Assembly (NCBI GenBank): GCA_017428945.1
Contig: JAFRPW010000024.1
Coordinates: 116,084-180,083 of the forward strand
Reading direction: 5' to 3'
DNA length: 64,000 nucleotides
Source of the DNA: Bacteroidales bacterium
GTDB taxonomy: Bacteria > Bacteroidota > Bacteroidia > Bacteroidales > UBA932
Of the stretch, positions 63,929-64,000 are shown one piece after another (position 1 is the first letter of the stretch; each line of letters opens with the position of its first letter). Under the pieces are notes generated by a model that did not search any database, had not been told where the DNA came from, and worked only from the letters and a program-made list of their open reading frames with translations. The translations under genes and the position numbers were made by a program.

Positions 63929-64000
63929 GGTCTTTAGTTCTTAATGTCCTGCTAAGTTAGCGATTTTGGACGTATGTTCAAAATCTTACAGCAGTGACGG

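Overview
The window reads as a chromosomal segment of a Bacteroidota (Bacteroidales-type) bacterium. Nearly every promoter I could find matches the Bacteroidetes consensus (TTTG, 19-21 bases, TAnnTTTG). Lipoproteins carry short Bacteroidetes-style signals, and the families present (WbuC cupin, NamZ/DUF1343, FmdE-like, GlmM, PrdX-type editing domain) fit that phylum. Species cannot be told from the sequence alone. The two halves differ in style: about 1-37,600 is mostly A+T-richer accessory DNA, while about 39,000-64,000 is G+C-richer, densely packed housekeeping DNA.

Left half. Positions 1-8,300 hold the worn tail of a surface-polysaccharide locus: an N-terminally deleted sugar epimerase, a WecA/WbpL-type glycosyl-1-phosphate transferase, a WbuC cupin and a decayed second cupin. 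A block with an HNH protein, a SEFIR/TIR protein and a HEPN-like protein sits between the epimerase fragment and the transferase. Positions 8,362-16,962 are one tightly spaced run of ten co-directional genes: an unknown protein, a PIN-like protein, a metallo-beta-lactamase-fold protein, an HNH-ABC ATPase fusion, SIR2, HerA, KTSC, a PD-(D/E)XK candidate, a 79-residue protein and a helicase-associated (HA) domain protein. SIR2-HerA is an established antiphage pair; the surrounding combination is the best candidate here for something undescribed. After it come a PIN pair, an orphan RloA-like ATPase, a GIY-YIG/membrane/MBL trio, a promoter-to-terminator cassette with an SppA-like protease, a degenerate PD-(D/E)XK candidate, several orphan genes, and a Wadjet (JetABCD) operon carrying a KilA-N gene between jetA and jetB. 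Three 76-residue HA-domain paralogues recur at module edges.

Right half. tRNA-Met(CAT) at 37,672 lies directly upstream of a phosphoesterase gene. Then follow YqeY/GNAT, Bcp, a GH5 lipoprotein, a rhodanese-MBL fusion, a CDF-GT4-ZIP operon, a HAD phosphatase fused to a prolyl-tRNA editing domain, a mismatch-type uracil-DNA glycosylase, TSCPD/YhfC/DMT/AlkD, NUDIX, a condensation-like acyltransferase, tRNA-Glu(CTC), GlmM-NamZ, NlpC/P60 against M23, an ECF-S-like/FmdE pair, an APH-like kinase and a NifX-like protein. Two REP-associated (RAYT) transposases are present, each next to its own palindromic repeat family.

Non-coding structure. A 33-34 bp palindrome-containing motif occurs five times. 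Each copy ends in a -33 box; four drive recognisable promoters and the fifth has a decayed -7. A two-hairpin repeat shows compensatory stem changes between copies. A 51-bp hairpin repeat forms a tandem array beside the second RAYT and a pair about 4 kb away. Four promoters place the -7 box only 5-7 bases before the start codon, implying leaderless transcripts.
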